A stretch of 64,000 nt of DNA from Reyranella sp. Lineage in GTDB: Bacteria; Pseudomonadota; Alphaproteobacteria; Reyranellales; Reyranellaceae. This document shows positions 8,601-17,616 of the stretch, piece by piece (positions within the stretch are counted from its first letter, which is position 1; each line of letters starts with the position of its first letter). The notes beneath the pieces were generated by a model that saw only the letters and a list, made by a program, of their open reading frames with translations, was not told where the DNA came from and did no database searches. A program made the translations under genes and the position numbers. The stretch spans positions 310,001 through 374,000 of the forward strand of contig NZ_SCVC01000012.1 in NCBI RefSeq assembly GCF_004297405.1, in the 5' to 3' direction.

Positions 8601-9806
8601 TTGAGCTTCCGCAAACCGGCTTTGTACATTGTACTGGCGATCGGACTTGGCATCGTAACGGGATGTGGCATACCCGCGCGTGGTCCGGCGGTTCCTTCGG
8701 CTGACACGACGCGAGCCCTGCCGCTCGGCATCGCCAATGCGCGGTTCTTTGCCGACGGTGACACAGGGCCGATGATCGAGGAGGCAACCTTGGCGTTGCA
8801 ACGCGAGCAGGCGGCCCTGCGCGCGGCGGGCGAGCCGACGACGCCGATGCCGCCAGCGTCCTTTCTCGCGATATCCGGTGGCAGCGACAATGGCGCCTTC
8901 GGCGCCGGCCTCATCAATGGCTGGACCACGACCGGCACGCGGCCCGAGTTCGCGATGGTGACCGGCGTCAGCACCGGCGCCCTGATCGCACCCTTCGCTT
9001 TTCTCGGGCCCGACTACGATCTGGCCCTGCGCGAAGTCTACACGACCATGACGCCCGAGCGGGTATTCCTACGGCGACGTCTCACCGCGGTGCTGTTCGG
9101 CGATGCCGTGGCCGACGCGAGCCCACTCGCCGAGACGATCGCCCGCTACGCCGACCAGAAGATGCTGGACGCCATAGCGCGCGAGTATCGCAAGGGTCGC
9201 CTGCTGATGATCGGCACTACCGACCTCGACGCCCAGCGCCCCGTGATCTGGAACATGGGCGCCATCGCGGCCAGTGGGCACCCGAGATCGGTGGACCTGT
9301 TTCGCAAGATCCTGCTGGCGTCGGCCTCGATCCCCGGCATCTTCCAGCCCGTTCTGCTCGATGTCGAGATCGACGGTGCACGGTTCCAGGAGATGCATGT
9401 CGACGGTGGTGCGATCGCCCAACTCTTTCTCTATCCAGCATCGATCGACCCCAGTGTGATCAGGGTTAATCGTCCGCAGACCGCCTACCTTGTTCTCAAT
9501 GCGCGGCTCGATCCCGAGCACGCCGAAATCGAACGACGTACCCTCACCATCGCCAGCCGCGCCATCGCGACGATGCTGACGGCGAGCGGCCAAAACGATG
9601 TAGTCCGCACGTACTTCATCACCAAGCGCGACGATGTCGACTACAACCTCGCCTATGTGGGCAGGGATTTCAAAACGCCAAGGACCGGCATGTTCGATCA
9701 AGCGTACATGCGCGCTCTCTTCGACTATGGTTATCGGGAGGCCGTCGCAGGCCGGGCTTGGCACAAGACACCACCCGGACTCCACTCCACCAGGGCTAGG
9801 CGATGA
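8601..9806 (+). CDS. Patatin-like phospholipase, predicted lipoprotein
   Basis: A 401-residue patatin-family acyl hydrolase with a lipoprotein signal peptide: hydrophobic residues 8-20 and the lipobox VTGC, putting Cys near residue 22. The start is the TTG at 8601; the frame is closed by a stop at 8589, and no ATG or GTG precedes the signal peptide. The catalytic loop SGGSDNGAFGAG, nucleophile GVSTG and the DGG motif (HVDGGAIAQ) are all present. It would act in the periplasm or on a membrane surface, unlike the cytoplasmic patatin at 5994-7019. It follows the GntP permease on the same strand after 127 bases. Substrate unknown. Confidence 0.85.
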   Translation: MSFRKPALYIVLAIGLGIVTGCGIPARGPAVPSADTTRALPLGIANARFFADGDTGPMIEEATLALQREQAALRAAGEPTTPMPPASFLAISGGSDNGAFGAGLINGWTTTGTRPEFAMVTGVSTGALIAPFAFLGPDYDLALREVYTTMTPERVFLRRRLTAVLFGDAVADASPLAETIARYADQKMLDAIAREYRKGRLLMIGTTDLDAQRPVIWNMGAIAASGHPRSVDLFRKILLASASIPGIFQPVLLDVEIDGARFQEMHVDGGAIAQLFLYPASIDPSVIRVNRPQTAYLVLNARLDPEHAEIERRTLTIASRAIATMLTASGQNDVVRTYFITKRDDVDYNLAYVGRDFKTPRTGMFDQAYMRALFDYGYREAVAGRAWHKTPPGLHSTRARR

Positions 9807-9919
9807 TCGCCTGAGCGGGTAAGTGGGCTTGACGGCACCGGGCCAGGAGAGTCCTTGGACGATCGGAAAGGCTTCGCTATGGCGACCGCGAGGCCATGGC
9901 AGGCGAGGCCAGCATCGGC

Positions 9920-11266
9920 TTACAGAGTGTTCTTGTAGACTTTCCCATCCTTCACGATGACGACGAAGTTCTTGGCCGGATCCTCGATCAGCGTGATGTT
10001 GGCAGTCGGATCGCCGTCGACGAGCAGGAGGTCCGCAAGTGCGCCTTCCTCGACCACGCCGAGCTTGCCAGGGTACGGATTGCGCTCGCCGGACAGCCCC
10101 AGCAATTCCGCGTTGGTCCCGGTGGCCATAACCAATGCTTCTGCCGGCGTGTACCAACGGACCAGCTTCGCCAACAAGGTTCCGTGACGCTGTGCCAGTT
10201 GCGGGGAGAACAGGATGTCGGTGCCGAATGCCGTCTTGATCTTGTGCTTCTTTGCCAGCTCGAAGGTCCTGTCCGTACCGGCAAACACCACGCGCGCCTT
10301 GATGCTCTCCAGCGAACCGGGAGGGAACGCGTTCGCCAGCTCGTCGGGGAACGCCTGGGTGCTCAGCCAGATGCCTTTCTCGGCCATCAACTCGGCGGTC
10401 CGCTGGTCCATCAGATGGCCGTGCTCGATGCACTTCACACCAGCGGCGATCGCCCGCTGGATCGACACCGACGTATAGGCGTGCACCGTGACGTAGGTAC
10501 CCCAGTTCTCGGCGGCCTCAACGGCGGCGCGCAGCTCGGCCTCGGTAAAGGTGGACGCGTCGAGCGGGCTGTGCGGCGAGGCCACACCGCCTCCGGCCGT
10601 CAGCTTGATCTGTGTCGCGCCCAACATGAGTTGCTCGCGCACGCGCACGCGGACTTCATCGGGACTGTCCGCGATCATGGCGGCACCGAGCTGTTCCCCC
10701 CGAGACTGAGTAGCACCGAGGGCGCGCGGCACCTCGAAGGGCTGACGGAAGTCGCCATGACCGCTGGTGACGGTGATCACGGCGCCGGACGGGTAGATAC
10801 GCGGACCGGTGACGATTCCCTCGTCAATCGCGCGCTTGAGCCCGAACACCGGCCCGCCCACATCGCGTACAGTCGTAAATCCGCGCATGAGCGTGTCCGT
10901 AGCCTCGGCGCCTGCCATCAGATTGAGGTGACCGATGTCTCCGGTCAGCAGAGCCGGCAGAGTGGGCCGCACCATCATCGCGTGCCAGTGCATGTCGATC
11001 AGCCCGGGCATCAAGGTGCGGCCGCCGCCGACTATCCTCTTGTCGCTGGCACTGAGATTGACGGGAATTGGATCCTTCGAGATCTTCTCGATCGTGTTGC
11101 CGCGGATGAGTACATTCGTGTTGGCGCTCAATGAGCCGCTCTTGCCGTCGAAGACGCGGACGTTCTCAAAAAGGATGAGGGATGGCTCGGCGGACCGGGG
11201 CTGAGCGAACGCCGTGCCGAAGAGACCAAGCACGGCAGCCAATACGGTGAACGCACGAACAACCAT
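9920..11266 (-). CDS. Secreted amidohydrolase-family enzyme, copy 1
   Basis: A 448-residue metal-dependent hydrolase of the imidazolonepropionase/prolidase-like amidohydrolase superfamily. A Sec signal peptide (VVRAFTVLAAVLGLFGTAFA) predicts a periplasmic enzyme. ATG at 11266 follows GGAGG; the frame runs to 11404 without a better start. Metal-ligand motifs are visible: LIDMHWH (HxH), VTVHAY, IEHGHLMD and the Asp in FGTDILFSP. It is related to the protein at 60133-61557. It is monocistronic, between a convergent patatin gene and the end of the mrp operon. Substrate is uncertain; relatives act on dipeptides, organophosphates or cyclic amides. Confidence 0.85.
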   Translation of the reverse strand: MVVRAFTVLAAVLGLFGTAFAQPRSAEPSLILFENVRVFDGKSGSLSANTNVLIRGNTIEKISKDPIPVNLSASDKRIVGGGRTLMPGLIDMHWHAMMVRPTLPALLTGDIGHLNLMAGAEATDTLMRGFTTVRDVGGPVFGLKRAIDEGIVTGPRIYPSGAVITVTSGHGDFRQPFEVPRALGATQSRGEQLGAAMIADSPDEVRVRVREQLMLGATQIKLTAGGGVASPHSPLDASTFTEAELRAAVEAAENWGTYVTVHAYTSVSIQRAIAAGVKCIEHGHLMDQRTAELMAEKGIWLSTQAFPDELANAFPPGSLESIKARVVFAGTDRTFELAKKHKIKTAFGTDILFSPQLAQRHGTLLAKLVRWYTPAEALVMATGTNAELLGLSGERNPYPGKLGVVEEGALADLLLVDGDPTANITLIEDPAKNFVVIVKDGKVYKNTL

Positions 11267-11456
11267 GGGATCCTCCGCAATCGGCCTGTGCGAACCTATC
11301 CACGCCTCGCCGGACATGTAAAGGGGCCGTCCGGTATGCGCGCGAACCTGCGAATCGCAAGAAAGCCGACGTAGTGCACAACGCCGCTTTTTCACTGAGT
11401 TCAAGCTAACTCAGCATCAATGACCCAACTCCGCTTATCGAATGAGCCGGGCGAGA

Positions 11457-11837
11457 TTAGTCAGGGGCAGCAGCTTTCGCTTTTCCGTTGGCACTGACGG
11501 GCGGCGGTATGTCAGGGCTTCCTTCGCTGCGATCACGATAGAGGGCGGTTCGCGCCAGCAGCATAAGTGTGACCGGCGTCGTGACGGTCACGAACGCCGC
11601 TATGAGGATTTCGTGCAGCACTGGCCGCGACTGCAGGACCGAGAAGAACACAATGGAACCAAGCAGGATTCCACCTGTACCCCAGGTGGCACCGAGCGTG
11701 GGAGCGTGCATGCGTTCATAGAACGTTTTCAGCCGCAGCAAACCGATGGCTCCAACTATGGTAAAGCCAGCGCCGAGCAGCACGAGTAACGACGTCACGA
11801 GCGCAGCCCACGCGGGCAGTTCTGCTACGTTGATCAT
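11457..11837 (-). CDS. mrpG: Mrp Na+/H+ antiporter subunit G
   Basis: A 126-residue membrane subunit of the multisubunit Mrp (Mnh/Pha) cation/proton antiporter. Three helices are visible, with the family segment RLKTFYERMHAPTLG near residue 37 and a charged C-terminal tail. ATG at 11837 overlaps the stop of mrpF by 4 bases (ATGA), so this start is preferred over the longer frame to 12227. It is the last gene of the operon mrpA'-C-D-E-F-G transcribed on the minus strand. MrpG is needed for assembly of the complex; ion specificity cannot be read from this subunit. Confidence 0.92.
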   Translation of the reverse strand: MINVAELPAWAALVTSLLVLLGAGFTIVGAIGLLRLKTFYERMHAPTLGATWGTGGILLGSIVFFSVLQSRPVLHEILIAAFVTVTTPVTLMLLARTALYRDRSEGSPDIPPPVSANGKAKAAAPD

Positions 11838-12115
11838 TCGATGATCTCCCCGCGCATGAGGAACTTGGCGAGCGCCAGAGTCGAAACAAAGCCGAGTATT
11901 GAAATCACCAGCGCCGCTTCGAAATAAAGCGTGCTTCCGGTCCTCATGCCGAAGACCAGCAGGAGCAGCATGGCGTTCACATAGAGCGCGTCCAGGGCGA
12001 CGATACGGTCCTGTGCCCGTGGGCCACGGACCATGCGGAAGCAAGCGATGGCCATGGCGATCCCGAGCAAGATCTGGGCGATCAGTAACGACCAGGAGAG
12101 GATTGTTGCGCTCAT
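11834..12115 (-). CDS. mrpF: Mrp Na+/H+ antiporter subunit F
   Basis: A 93-residue, three-helix membrane protein of the MrpF/PhaF family, with the typical RMVRGPRAQDRIVALDAL loop near residue 30. ATG at 12115 overlaps the mrpE stop by 4 bases (ATGA), and its own stop overlaps the mrpG start in the same way. The tight overlaps point to translational coupling and fixed subunit ratios. The 18 extra in-frame codons upstream would fall inside mrpE and are not included. Confidence 0.92.
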   Translation of the reverse strand: MSATILSWSLLIAQILLGIAMAIACFRMVRGPRAQDRIVALDALYVNAMLLLLVFGMRTGSTLYFEAALVISILGFVSTLALAKFLMRGEIIE

Positions 12116-12597
12116 ACCAGTATCTCCAGGAGAAGACGCTCGTAGCGGTTCTTGATGAGGTCGATCCAATGGGCTTCGTCGACGAGATCGAAGACATGGA
12201 GCAGCAGCTTGCTCTGAGTGGAATCATATTCCACCCAGGCTGTTCCCGGCGTGCTGGTAACGATGCAGGCGAGGATTGCCAGCCCGGTCGGATCGCGAAG
12301 CTCGAGTGGCACGATGACGAAGCCGGAAACGCGCCGAGTCTGGTCGGTGCGGAGAATGAGCTGGGCGACGGCGAGGTTGGAGCGCCATATATCGACCACG
12401 ACGATCGCCACTAGCTTGGGCAGCAGATACCAACGCCTTAAGCGCGGTTTGGCAGGCTGTAAGGCAGCAGTCACGTTCGACGCCATAACGGCGATCGCGG
12501 TGCCCAGCACGATTTGACCCACCGACAGTCCGTTCAGCAAAAGCCACATCGTCAGGAGTGACGCCGTCAGGAGCGGGTAGGGGAGAAGGCGGCTCAT
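12112..12597 (-). CDS. mrpE: Mrp Na+/H+ antiporter subunit E
   Basis: A 161-residue membrane-associated subunit of the Mrp complex. Two or three hydrophobic helices occupy residues 5-85, and the conserved features ITSTPGTAW-type segment (here VTSTPGTAWVEYD) and LLLHVFDLVDE are in the C-terminal cytoplasmic half. The ATG at 12597 overlaps the stop of mrpD. Family membership is clear. MrpE is the least conserved structural subunit but is required for full transport in studied bacteria. Confidence 0.92.
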   Translation of the reverse strand: MSRLLPYPLLTASLLTMWLLLNGLSVGQIVLGTAIAVMASNVTAALQPAKPRLRRWYLLPKLVAIVVVDIWRSNLAVAQLILRTDQTRRVSGFVIVPLELRDPTGLAILACIVTSTPGTAWVEYDSTQSKLLLHVFDLVDEAHWIDLIKNRYERLLLEILV

Positions 12598-14213
12598 CGG
12601 CCAGTCTCTGCCGGCGGGATACGAGGCGCCGTCAGCACCGCATCGACGTAGGAGGAGGGCGCGTGCACGGCGCGGGCTGTCTCGGCCATATATCGCATCA
12701 CCGGTCCCCCCTTGATTGCAAGACCAAGGGTCAGCAGCAACAAGCAGACGACCGGGACAAATTCAACCAAGAGGACACGCGGAACGACTGCGTCGATAGG
12801 GGCCCAGAAGGCACGAATGCCGACGCGCGACAACGCGAGCAGGGCCGTCAGGCCGGAAAGGAGGAGAAGTACGATGAATACCCAGTTGGCGGTGGGAATG
12901 CCGGATGTAGCGCCTTGCTCCGCTGGGGCGAATAGTGCGGCGAGCAACGCCAACTTGGCTACGAAGCCGGAAAGCGGTGGCAGGCCGGTCAGCAGCAAGA
13001 CGCAGCCGACGAAGCAGGCGCCGAGGACGGCGGGCGTAGCGGCAAATCTCGTGCCGACCTCCTCCTTGAGTTCCTCTTCGTCCTCTTCCTCCCCCAGGGC
13101 TTCTGCTGTAATGGCGATCACGTCAGCGCCCGGGTTCTGTCCCCTTTCAATCAGCTCGATGAGGAGAAAGAAGGCACTGATCGTGAGCGTCGAGCTGACC
13201 AGATAAAGCAGCGCTCCGCCCGTGATCTGGGCATCGGACAGACCGACGGCGGCGAGCAACGTTCCCGACGAGACCAGCAGGCTGAAACTTGCGATGCGCG
13301 TCATGGCCTGAGAGGCCAGCACGCCAAGCATGCCGAAGGCGATCGTGGCTAGGCCGCCCACGAGCAAGAACGTGGCGCCGTAGCCAGTCGTTTCGCCAGC
13401 TGGCGTTCCGAACAGCAGGGGACACAGGCGTAGGAGAACGTAGACGCCTACCTTGCTGAGAACGGCAAAAATCGCGGCGACCGGGGCCGCCGCCGCCGGA
13501 TAGGCGCTGAGCAGCCAGAGGCCCAACGGCCACATCGCCGCCTTCGTGAGAAAAGCGATTCCGAGGATTGCCGCGCCCGCCTCAAACAGCATCCTGTTCT
13601 CGATGGACAGGGTGGGAATGCGCACAGCGAGATCGGCCATGTTCAATGTGCCGGTGACGCCATAGATCAGGCTCACGCCCACAAGGAAGAAGAAGGAGGC
13701 CGTCAGGTTCACGGCGATGTAGTGCAGGCTCGCCTGGACGCGCCGCGGGCCCGAGCCGTGCAGGAGAAGGCCATAGGACGAGGCCAGCATCACCTCGAAG
13801 AATACAAACAGATTGAACAGGTCACCGGTGAGGAAGCATCCGTTGATGCCCATCAGGAGGAACTGGAAGAGGGTGTGGAAGTGGGAGCCGGCTGTATGCC
13901 ACCGAGCGAGCGAGAAGATCAGCGACGCGCAAGCAAGGACGGCGGTGAGCAGGAGCATCATCGCCGACAAGCGGTCCAGGACGAGGACGATGCCGAACGG
14001 CGCAGGCCAGTTGCCAAGCAGGTAGACGCCTGTGGCGGAGGTGTCGGCCTGCTGCAACAGCACGATCGCGATGTAGAGGGTGATTAGGGTGGAGACGAGA
14101 TTGATCAGCCCCTTTAGAAACTGGCGCCGCTCGTCGTAAACCGCCAGCAACGCACCGGCCACGAGTGGCAACGCGATGGGAGCGATGATCAGGTGATGTG
14201 CCCAGCCGTCCAT
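12594..14213 (-). CDS. mrpD: Mrp Na+/H+ antiporter subunit D
   Basis: A 539-residue proton-conducting subunit homologous to complex I NuoN/NuoL, with about 14 helices. The start ATG at 14213 overlaps the mrpC stop (TGATG); the open frame runs on to 14615 inside mrpC and is rejected. The family core is seen in FFEVMLASSYGLLLHG near residue 150 and in the Lys-containing helices around AFLTKAAMWPLG. A strongly acidic loop (EALGEEEDEEELKEEVG, near residues 375-392) lies between late helices; Glu-rich loops at this place are common in rhizobial PhaD. This subunit should form one of the two ion paths of the complex. Confidence 0.92.
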   Translation of the reverse strand: MDGWAHHLIIAPIALPLVAGALLAVYDERRQFLKGLINLVSTLITLYIAIVLLQQADTSATGVYLLGNWPAPFGIVLVLDRLSAMMLLLTAVLACASLIFSLARWHTAGSHFHTLFQFLLMGINGCFLTGDLFNLFVFFEVMLASSYGLLLHGSGPRRVQASLHYIAVNLTASFFFLVGVSLIYGVTGTLNMADLAVRIPTLSIENRMLFEAGAAILGIAFLTKAAMWPLGLWLLSAYPAAAAPVAAIFAVLSKVGVYVLLRLCPLLFGTPAGETTGYGATFLLVGGLATIAFGMLGVLASQAMTRIASFSLLVSSGTLLAAVGLSDAQITGGALLYLVSSTLTISAFFLLIELIERGQNPGADVIAITAEALGEEEDEEELKEEVGTRFAATPAVLGACFVGCVLLLTGLPPLSGFVAKLALLAALFAPAEQGATSGIPTANWVFIVLLLLSGLTALLALSRVGIRAFWAPIDAVVPRVLLVEFVPVVCLLLLTLGLAIKGGPVMRYMAETARAVHAPSSYVDAVLTAPRIPPAETGR

Positions 14214-14551
14214 CACTGTTCCTGTCCATCGACATGGTCGGTGCCCGTGAGGCCACGGGAGGCCAGCAGCACGACAAGAAACAGGGCGGTCGTCGCGAAG
14301 CCGATGACGATTGCCGTCAGCACCAGGGCCTGGGGCAGCGGATCGGCATAGTCCGCAAGGCTGCCAGTCCGGGATGAGAGGATCGGGGCGGCACCCGAGC
14401 GCAGTCGGCCCATGCTGAAGATGAAAAGATTGACCGCATATGAGCAGAGCGAAAGGCCGATGATGACCTGATAGGTGCGGGGCCTCAGAAGAAGCCAAAC
14501 GCCGGAACCGCCCAGGATGCCAATGCTGATCGCGAGAAGAAGCTCCATCAT
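14213..14551 (-). CDS. mrpC: Mrp Na+/H+ antiporter subunit C
   Basis: A 112-residue homologue of complex I NuoK with three helices and the family segment LLRPRTYQVIIGLSLCSYAV near residue 22. Two adjacent ATGs begin the gene; the first (14551) overlaps the mrpA stop in ATGA and is preferred. It is followed by mrpD with a one-base overlap. The middle loop, including DPLPQALVLTAIVIG, is conserved in MrpC. Confidence 0.92.
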   Translation of the reverse strand: MMELLLAISIGILGGSGVWLLLRPRTYQVIIGLSLCSYAVNLFIFSMGRLRSGAAPILSSRTGSLADYADPLPQALVLTAIVIGFATTALFLVVLLASRGLTGTDHVDGQEQ

Positions 14552-17463
14552 GCCTCCGGAGTCCGCGCAGTCGTCGTTCGAGCGGCGCGCAGTTTGCGGA
14601 TCGACTGGTGGGCAAGCGCGATTAGCATCAACACAGTCGCACCCACGACGAGGCCGAAGACGCCGAGGTCGAAGAAGAGGGCGGTGGCCGCAGGGACGGC
14701 ACCGATCACGGGCAGTTCGACATACTGCGAATGCGAGGTCAGGAAGGGATAGCCGAACAGCCACGACGCCATGCCCGTCGTCGCGGCGAGTAAAAGACTG
14801 AGGCCGATCCAGTTGACCGGCAGGATGCGCAGCCGGTCCTCGACCAGGGTCGTGCCGGAAGCCAGGTACTGTAGGATAAATGCAGTCGCCAGGGCGACTC
14901 CCGCTACAAAGCCTCCTCCCGGCAGATCGTGGCCGCGCAGGAAGAGGTATAGCGCCAAGACGATGATGACCGGGAACAGCCATTGCATGATAACCGCCGG
15001 CACCAGTAGGTAATCGCCGATTGTATCGCCGGGCTTACGGTCTGGTTCAGCCTCGTCGAAGGCGTTCTGGCGGATCTGCTGCTCGGGTGATCCTACATTG
15101 TCGGGGGCCGGGCGGAAACGACGCAACAGTGCGTACACAGTAAGCGCCACCGCCGCCAGAACCGTGATTTCTCCCATCGTGTCGAAGCCTCGGAAGTCGA
15201 CGAGGATTACGTTCACGACATTACGGCCACCACCTTCGACGTATGACCGCTCGAGGAAGTAGCTGCTGATCGGGTCGGATAGCGGCAGCATCATAGCGGC
15301 GTAAGCGAGCGTCGCCAGGCCAGCGCCGACGACGAAAGCAATGGCTGCATCCCGAGAGCGGCGCAGCCGAGCGGAGGGCGGGGCTGGTCCGAGATTCATG
15401 TCCTCAACGCGCTTGGGCAACCAACGGAGGCCAAGGAGAATCAGGATGGTTGTCACCACTTCGACGACGAGTTGGGTGAGCGCCAGATCGGGCGCCGAGA
15501 ACCACGCAAAGGTGATGCAGGTGGACAATCCAGCACCGCCCAGCAAGATCAGTGCAACCAGCCTGTGATACTTGGCCTGGTAGGCGGCACCGATCGCACA
15601 GCCGGCGCCCGTCAACCAGACCAACGCCAGCACCGCATCGATGTTGCTCCAATCCGGCCATTGCAGGCCAAGGCTGCCGAGAGAGATTGGCGCCAGCGCC
15701 GCGGCGAACGCAGCTAGCAGCAGGATCCGCAATTGAGGTTGCAGGCGTCGCGTGCTGAGCACCCTCTGCGCGGACTGAGCCCATTTCAGGGACGGCACGA
15801 GGACACCACGTTCGAAGAGGCGGCGGCCATTCACGTGTCGGAGCAGCGGCGGTCCCACCGGGCTGTGACGCAGATAGTCCTTGAGCGCCAGATAGAGCAA
15901 AGCACCCGCAACCAGCGCCACCGCGCTCATGATCAGCGGCAGATTGAAGCCGTGCCACACCGCCAAGCTGAACTTCGGAGTCCTCTGCCCCAGCACCGAC
16001 TCTACAGCCGTGTAGAGATAAGGGCCTACGGTCGCTGCCGGCGCCACGCCGACCACGAGGCACGCGAGCACGAGGAACATGCTTGGCATGCGCATCCAGA
16101 ACGGTGGTTCGTGGGGTTCGCGCGGCAAATCGGTAGGCTTGCGTCCGAAGAAGACCGAGTGAATGAAGCGTAGCGAGTAGGTAACGGCAAAGGCACTGGC
16201 CAGGACCGCGACATAGGGCTGTGAAGTGTCGAGCACCGAGTGGACATGGGTCTCGATCGCCTCGGCAAAGAACATTTCCTTCGACAGGAAGCCGTTCAAA
16301 AGTGGCACCCCGGCCATGGCGGCACTTGCGACCATGGCAAGGGTCGCCGTTACTGGCATGTAACGGAAGAGCCCGCCTAGCTTTCGCATGTCCCGCGTGC
16401 CGGTCTCGTGATCGATGATACCGGCCGCCATGAACAGCGAAGCCTTGAATGTCGCATGGTTCATCATGTGGAAGATGGCTGCGACGGCCCCCAGGGGACT
16501 CCCGAGACTAAGGAGCATCGTGATCAACCCGAGATGGCTGATCGTCGAATAGGCCAGGAGCCCTTTCATATCGTGCTGGAAGATAGCGAAGAACGCACCG
16601 AACAGGAGTGACGCCATTCCGGCGAGACCGAGCAGCCAGAACCATTCAGGCGTGCCGGCCATGACTGGCCACAGGCGCGCCAACAGGAAGACGCCCGCCT
16701 TGACCATTGTCGCGGAGTGCAAGAAGGCCGAGACAGGGGTCGGCGCTGCCATGGCATTGGGCAGCCAGAAGTGGAATGGGAATTGCGCGCTCTTCGTCAG
16801 CGCTCCGAGGAGAACAAGAACCAACGCCGGGAGGTATAGTGAGTGCTCTCGGATGGCCTCGCCGGATGCCAGCACGATATCGAGGTCGTAGCTTCCGACG
16901 ATTTGGCCGATCAGAATCACGCCGGCTAAAAGCGCAAAGCCGCCCAGACCCGTAACAAGGAGAGCCATACGGGCACCGTCGCGTGCCCCAGCATTACCGT
17001 GCCAGTAGCCGATCAGCAGGAAGGAGAAGATGCTGGTCAGTTCCCAAAAGAACACCAGGATGATCAGGTTGCCGGCGATGATGATCCCGAGCATGCTGCC
17101 CATGAAAGCGAGCAATAACGAGAAGAAGCGTGGCACCGGGTCGCTGGGCGACATGTAATAGCGCGCATAAAGCACGACGAGAAAGCCAATGCCCGTCACG
17201 AGCATTGCGAACATCCAAGCGAAACCATCGAGGCGCAGCGCAAAGCTCAGACCGAATTCGGGAATCCACTCGACGTCGGTTCGGACCACGCCCCCGTCGG
17301 CGATTGTGGGATAGGCAAAGGCCGTCAGGCTCAGGCAGATCAGCGCAACGCCCCCAGCGAGCCATGCTTCCGAGTTGCGCGCATTCGGACGGAACGTTGC
17401 GGCGATAACGCTGCCAACGAAGGGGAGCACGATAAGGATTGTCAGCAGGACGTCTTTGCTCAT
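14548..17463 (-). CDS. mrpA: Mrp Na+/H+ antiporter fused subunits A and B
   Basis: A 971-residue protein joining MrpA (NuoL-like, residues 1 to about 800) with MrpB (C-terminal 140-150 residues, beginning near DYLLVPAVIMQWL). Such a fused A' subunit marks a group-2 mrp operon, as in Sinorhizobium pha. The NuoL-type core is visible: FSFLLIGYWHG, LPNAMAAPTPVSAFLHSATM and the KAGVFLLAR lysine helix. It uses the membrane potential or proton gradient to exchange Na+ or K+ for H+, helping pH and salt tolerance. It is the first gene of the operon; ATG at 17463 follows a 150-base gap after the uspA-type gene on the same strand. Confidence 0.93.
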   Translation of the reverse strand: MSKDVLLTILIVLPFVGSVIAATFRPNARNSEAWLAGGVALICLSLTAFAYPTIADGGVVRTDVEWIPEFGLSFALRLDGFAWMFAMLVTGIGFLVVLYARYYMSPSDPVPRFFSLLLAFMGSMLGIIIAGNLIILVFFWELTSIFSFLLIGYWHGNAGARDGARMALLVTGLGGFALLAGVILIGQIVGSYDLDIVLASGEAIREHSLYLPALVLVLLGALTKSAQFPFHFWLPNAMAAPTPVSAFLHSATMVKAGVFLLARLWPVMAGTPEWFWLLGLAGMASLLFGAFFAIFQHDMKGLLAYSTISHLGLITMLLSLGSPLGAVAAIFHMMNHATFKASLFMAAGIIDHETGTRDMRKLGGLFRYMPVTATLAMVASAAMAGVPLLNGFLSKEMFFAEAIETHVHSVLDTSQPYVAVLASAFAVTYSLRFIHSVFFGRKPTDLPREPHEPPFWMRMPSMFLVLACLVVGVAPAATVGPYLYTAVESVLGQRTPKFSLAVWHGFNLPLIMSAVALVAGALLYLALKDYLRHSPVGPPLLRHVNGRRLFERGVLVPSLKWAQSAQRVLSTRRLQPQLRILLLAAFAAALAPISLGSLGLQWPDWSNIDAVLALVWLTGAGCAIGAAYQAKYHRLVALILLGGAGLSTCITFAWFSAPDLALTQLVVEVVTTILILLGLRWLPKRVEDMNLGPAPPSARLRRSRDAAIAFVVGAGLATLAYAAMMLPLSDPISSYFLERSYVEGGGRNVVNVILVDFRGFDTMGEITVLAAVALTVYALLRRFRPAPDNVGSPEQQIRQNAFDEAEPDRKPGDTIGDYLLVPAVIMQWLFPVIIVLALYLFLRGHDLPGGGFVAGVALATAFILQYLASGTTLVEDRLRILPVNWIGLSLLLAATTGMASWLFGYPFLTSHSQYVELPVIGAVPAATALFFDLGVFGLVVGATVLMLIALAHQSIRKLRAARTTTARTPEA

Positions 17464-17616
17464 GGGCCTCGCGGTGCGTGCATGAATTGCGGGTAATCTC
17501 AGCTCGATCTTGCGTCCGATTGCTCTTTTCTACACGAGCGGTCTCGACTTTAGAACGCTTGGATACCCGGACGATGACCGTGTGGCATAAGACCGGCGCG
17601 GCATGCGAAATGTTTG

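Noticed and set aside
9069..10433. 454-codon minus-strand frame opposite the patatin and amidohydrolase genes
   Set aside because: It lies across two genes with clear catalytic motifs; its translation is Arg/His-rich and lacks any recognisable motif.
9896..11134. 412-codon plus-strand frame opposite the amidohydrolase gene
   Set aside because: The opposite strand carries signal peptide, ribosome binding site and all metal-ligand motifs; this is an antisense shadow.
12900..13140. Acidic low-complexity stretch in mrpD as a frameshift or insertion
   Set aside because: The frame is intact, and Glu-rich loops occur at this position in rhizobial MrpD/PhaD proteins.
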